From Methanospirillum hungatei (lineage in GTDB: Archaea; Halobacteriota; Methanomicrobia; Methanomicrobiales; Methanospirillaceae), in NCBI RefSeq assembly GCF_019263745.1, contig NZ_CP077107.1:2790001-2854000 (forward strand): a DNA stretch of 64,000 nucleotides, in the 5' to 3' direction. The translations under genes were made by a program, and so were the position numbers. Below, piece by piece: positions 62,401-64,000 of this stretch. How positions within the stretch are numbered: the first letter of the stretch is position 1; every line of letters begins with the position of its first letter. The notes under the pieces were generated by a model. The model saw only the letters and a list, made by a program, of their open reading frames with translations. It was not told where the DNA came from and did no database searches.

Positions 62401-64000
62401 CGGCTCCAACTTCCAGTCCGCTCCTCTACCGATTGTGAATCTTTCTAAAACATTTGGAGATGGCCAGATAAACATCACCGGGACGAATATTGCCGTCCTT
62501 GATTCCGGGAATATAACCGGCACATTTGATATTACCGGTAGAAGAACAGGAACGTATGATCTGGTTGTCAAGAATGGGGATGGACAGATCGCTGCGAAGA
62601 GCGGTTCTTTTGAGGTAACTGGTCAGAGTTCATCTGTCATTGTAAACTCAATCGAACCATCGACTTCTTTTAATGATGATATATATGGATTTATCATTCA
62701 TGGTGCTGGGTTCATTGAAGAATCTCTTGTGACGATTGCAAGACCTGGGACCGCTATCACGCGGAGTTGTTTGTATGGCGGTCCTGACACGATCTCTGTA
62801 ATATATCACCTCCAGGGTGTTCCTGCAGGGATATACAATGTTACAGTCACTAATCCTGATGGCAAGTTAGGAAAGATGGAGAATGCACTTACTATTGAAG
62901 ATAAACCTCCCAAACCTTTAGATTCAAAGTTTATAGCCTCAGTCGCCTCCGGTAAGGTTCCTCTGGAGGTAACATTTTATGATCAGTCTGATGGTAATCC
63001 CACATCATGGCTATGGGAATTTGGCGATGGAATGATCTCCAATGAAAAAAATCCTACCCATACCTATGTCAATACAGGGTATTACACGGTGAACCTGACG
63101 GTAAGTGATGGAACAACCTCTCGAAAATTGTCCCTGCCTGATTACATAATCGGGACTCCGGATGATACAGGAGATAAGTTAAAAATTAATAGTGCCGTCT
63201 CATATGCAGCAGGTACAATAAACACTGACTATTGTGGTAATTCATTGACGTTCATCAATGATGTGTATCAGAATGGGTCAGGGTATGCGTTTGATTCACG
63301 GATTCAGAGTTTTGAGCAGGTAAAAGAGTTATTTAAAAGGGCTAACAGAAATCAGACCCTAATCCCACCGAAAGGATCTGTTGCAATGTATCAATCCGGA
63401 GACATGGCCTTTGCTTTGTCTGAAGGAGACGGGAATGTTATTGGCTGTGATATGAATCAGAAGATCATTCACAGGGGGTATAATCCGAATCCTGAAGGAT
63501 ATATTGGATGGGCGTTTCCGATTATTTCGGCACCGACGGTGCTGTATCCGATAAACAACACTGAGGTCAGCAATGACTTTGAAATGACTTGGAAACATCC
63601 GATTTGGTCTAATCAAACCGATATCAGCCATTATGAAATAAATATACAGGAGGTTTTAATGAGTTCTGATGAAAATGTTGGATTAGCACAAAATTCCTAC
63701 ACAGATATTGTGAATTATCCTGCTAATACTTACAAATTTCTTTTAACTGGTGGAAAGGCCTTTTCACTTAATATTTATACTTGCTATTATAATGGATTCA
63801 AATCAAAAGATGTAACCAAACTGTTCACTACAACTGAAATGGGTGAATGGGTTGAAGTTAATAGTCCGACTGGAGCCTATATTGTTAGGAATCCTATAAT
63901 GATATCGGAATATCAAAATATTCCTCTTGATTTTAATTTTGAAAATGTTCCCGAAAATTTGAACACTAATAACCAATATTTTAAAAATCTTCAAAAAATT
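59459..64000 (+). CDS. Large secreted SBBP beta-propeller/IPT/PKD surface protein (3' end outside window)
   Basis: The frame is open from ATG 59459 to the last base: 1514 codons without a stop. A long signal peptide region ends near residue 58 ('YFLILFALMMLIQGVHAG'); ATG 59603 is a later option. An N-terminal domain ('FIPNDGQTDPNVWFMVRG' onward, to about 300) of the kind that precedes SBBP propellers is followed by seven SBBP repeats of about 63 residues ('SSLLYSTYLGG', 'GNAYVTG', 'DAFVTKL'). Then come two nearly identical IPT/TIG-like domains with a fibronectin-like domain between them, a third IPT-like domain, a PKD domain ('SWLWEFGDG', 'NPTHTY') near residue 1190, and an unassigned region. 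It is probably an extracellular adhesin or sheath protein. Confidence 0.88.
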   Translation, partial: MNTKLKISYSGIFKRSKEQIIKNNFFHTKQSFGIVTRLSEYFLILFALMMLIQGVHAGHISGTISGEPVLFTSSENQLIPDNKERNESITVQMAALPLSFIPNDGQTDPNVWFMVRGSGTSFSFTNTSMLFSMEKSPDATNETFVVITQTFIGANESTHITGEDVLPGTANFFIGNDPDAWRSNLSTYGAVRYHDLYPGIDLLYCGNGSVLKREFIVASGVDPALIQMEYHGADSISIDQNGNLNITTGQGSMTESQPVCFQEIDGNRVDVEARYVLLDDKKLTIEIDTYNPEYELVIDPDLIYSTYLGRVYNENGYGITVDSEGNAYVTGRTASTDFPITTGAFQTLYGGNVDVFVTKLNSAGSSLLYSTYLGGTSNDIGYGIAVDSEGNAYVTGMTTNTDFPMTPGAFQTIYGGYGDAFVTKLDTAGSSLLYSTYLGGRGQDDSRAIALDTGGNAYVAGWTDGSFPTTPGSYQTLYGGGTWDSFVTKLDAVGSSLLYSTYIGGSGYDEGYGIAVDSEGIAFVTGRTDGLFPTSPGAFQTIYGGGTWDAFVTKLDAAGSSVIFSTYMGGASGDAGEGVDVDSTGNVYVTGYTSSINFSTTPGSYQTTFGGSSDVFVTKLNSTGSSLLYSTYLGGTSVERGEGLIIDQNGNVYLNGYTASTDFPITPGAYQTISGGSVDAFITKLNSTGSSLLYSTYFGGTGYDEGHGIVIDTEGNAYVIGYTDGSFPTTPESYQPIHGGQQDAFMVKFSFSILSPTITSISPLSAPNTTLVQFRITGSNFQSAPLPIVNLSKTFRNGLVNITATNVGVPDFRNITGTFDLTGARTGTYDLVVKNGDGQIATKSGSFEVTGPSVNPKLVTDTAIVSERSAILSGHITNAEPGVDYPVSFRYEGGATPKTKVGLSIVNQTNSTYRHILTELSPGTTYYYRAVHRDSAGPENPHLIDADNLESFVIGGSPSPTITSISPLSAPNTTLVQFRITGSNFQSAPLPIVNLSKTFGDGQINITGTNIAVLDSGNITGTFDITGRRTGTYDLVVKNGDGQIAAKSGSFEVTGQSSSVIVNSIEPSTSFNDDIYGFIIHGAGFIEESLVTIARPGTAITRSCLYGGPDTISVIYHLQGVPAGIYNVTVTNPDGKLGKMENALTIEDKPPKPLDSKFIASVASGKVPLEVTFYDQSDGNPTSWLWEFGDGMISNEKNPTHTYVNTGYYTVNLTVSDGTTSRKLSLPDYIIGTPDDTGDKLKINSAVSYAAGTINTDYCGNSLTFINDVYQNGSGYAFDSRIQSFEQVKELFKRANRNQTLIPPKGSVAMYQSGDMAFALSEGDGNVIGCDMNQKIIHRGYNPNPEGYIGWAFPIISAPTVLYPINNTEVSNDFEMTWKHPIWSNQTDISHYEINIQEVLMSSDENVGLAQNSYTDIVNYPANTYKFLLTGGKAFSLNIYTCYYNGFKSKDVTKLFTTTEMGEWVEVNSPTGAYIVRNPIMISEYQNIPLDFNFENVPENLNTNNQYFKNLQKI
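60362..61696 (+). repeat. Seven tandem SBBP-coding repeats
   Basis: Units of about 190 bases begin at each 'YSTYLGG'-coding segment. The core bases encoding GSSLLYSTY are almost unchanged from unit to unit, for example GGTTCTTCCCTCCTCTATTC, which suggests recent duplication or conversion. Confidence 0.85.
61736..61843 (+). repeat. 108-bp perfect direct repeat, copy 1
   Basis: Encodes the start of the first IPT-like domain ('SISPLSAPNTTLVQFRITG'). It is identical base for base with 62348-62455, including third codon positions. Confidence 0.92.
62348..62455 (+). repeat. 108-bp perfect direct repeat, copy 2
   Basis: Second copy of the block at 61736-61843, 612 bases downstream and in the same reading frame. 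The sequence after each copy diverges and then becomes alike again near 'KNGDGQIA', as expected for a duplicated domain partly homogenised by conversion. Confidence 0.92.

Noticed and set aside
61660-62571. Two similar minus-strand ORFs in the large surface-protein gene
   Set aside because: They are antisense shadows of the duplicated IPT-coding block; their likeness only reflects the 108-bp direct repeat.

Overview
The window reads as a stretch of chromosome from a hydrogenotrophic, formate-using methanogen of the Methanomicrobiales. Gene content and order around the formate dehydrogenase genes look most like Methanospirillum hungatei. That name is inferred from recognised genes and was not checked by a search. 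Support comes from Ftr of the CO2-reduction pathway, a cysteine-type F420-linked formate dehydrogenase with a FocA-type channel, a coenzyme B (aks) operon, methanogenesis marker 11, an A-type ATP synthase, and archaeal-style overlapping ATGA gene junctions with GGAGG/GGTGAT ribosome sites.

Layout. 1-770: end of an energy-converting-hydrogenase-related (Ehr-like) operon whose large and small subunits have lost their metal ligands. 778-3052: DEAD-box helicase and a polyprenol kinase-like membrane protein. 3142-8114 (minus): fdhC, an OB-fold membrane protein, fdhA and fdhB. 8379-11540: two small unknowns, ftr, a double rubredoxin and a rubrerythrin-like protein. 11666-15776: a GmrSD-type restriction protein and a ClC chloride transporter. 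15979-23515 (plus): a tightly coupled eight-gene operon of mmp11, a radical SAM enzyme, a TPP enzyme, aksA, aksD, aksE, an unknown gene and aksF. 23518-31184: an OLD-type ATPase, thymidylate synthase, a Cache protein, a TPR protein and a large REC-PAS-histidine kinase. 31202-37569 (minus): trpEGDCFBA, with trpF apparently using an ATA start. 37964-41430: glycosyltransferase, aldehyde dehydrogenase, endonuclease IV. 41636-48045: a NosD-like surface protein, a TPR-membrane-diadenylate cyclase fusion, LemA, an AEC permease and a DUF362 ferredoxin. 48179-57165: atpHIKECFABD. 57174-58655 (minus): a UspA pair protein and a PD-(D/E)XK-like protein. 59459-64000: the first 1514 codons of a very large secreted SBBP/IPT/PKD surface protein that runs off the window.

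How it fits together. Formate enters through FdhC and is oxidised by FdhAB to give reduced F420 and electrons for heterodisulfide reductase. Ftr acts in the CO2 branch. The aks operon builds the C7 chain of coenzyme B, the electron donor of methyl-CoM reductase. The ATP synthase uses the ion gradient made in methanogenesis.

The most promising undescribed biology is in the aks operon: a partnerless IorA-like TPP enzyme, a radical SAM protein with an extra CxxCxxC, and an uncharacterised protein are all translationally coupled to 2-oxosuberate synthesis. They are candidates for later steps to 7-mercaptoheptanoate. Next are the ligand-less Ehr module, the secreted or membrane TPR-diadenylate cyclase, the membrane-anchored ATP synthase subunit C, and the ATA start of trpF. 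No tRNA, rRNA, CRISPR array or intact insertion sequence was seen.
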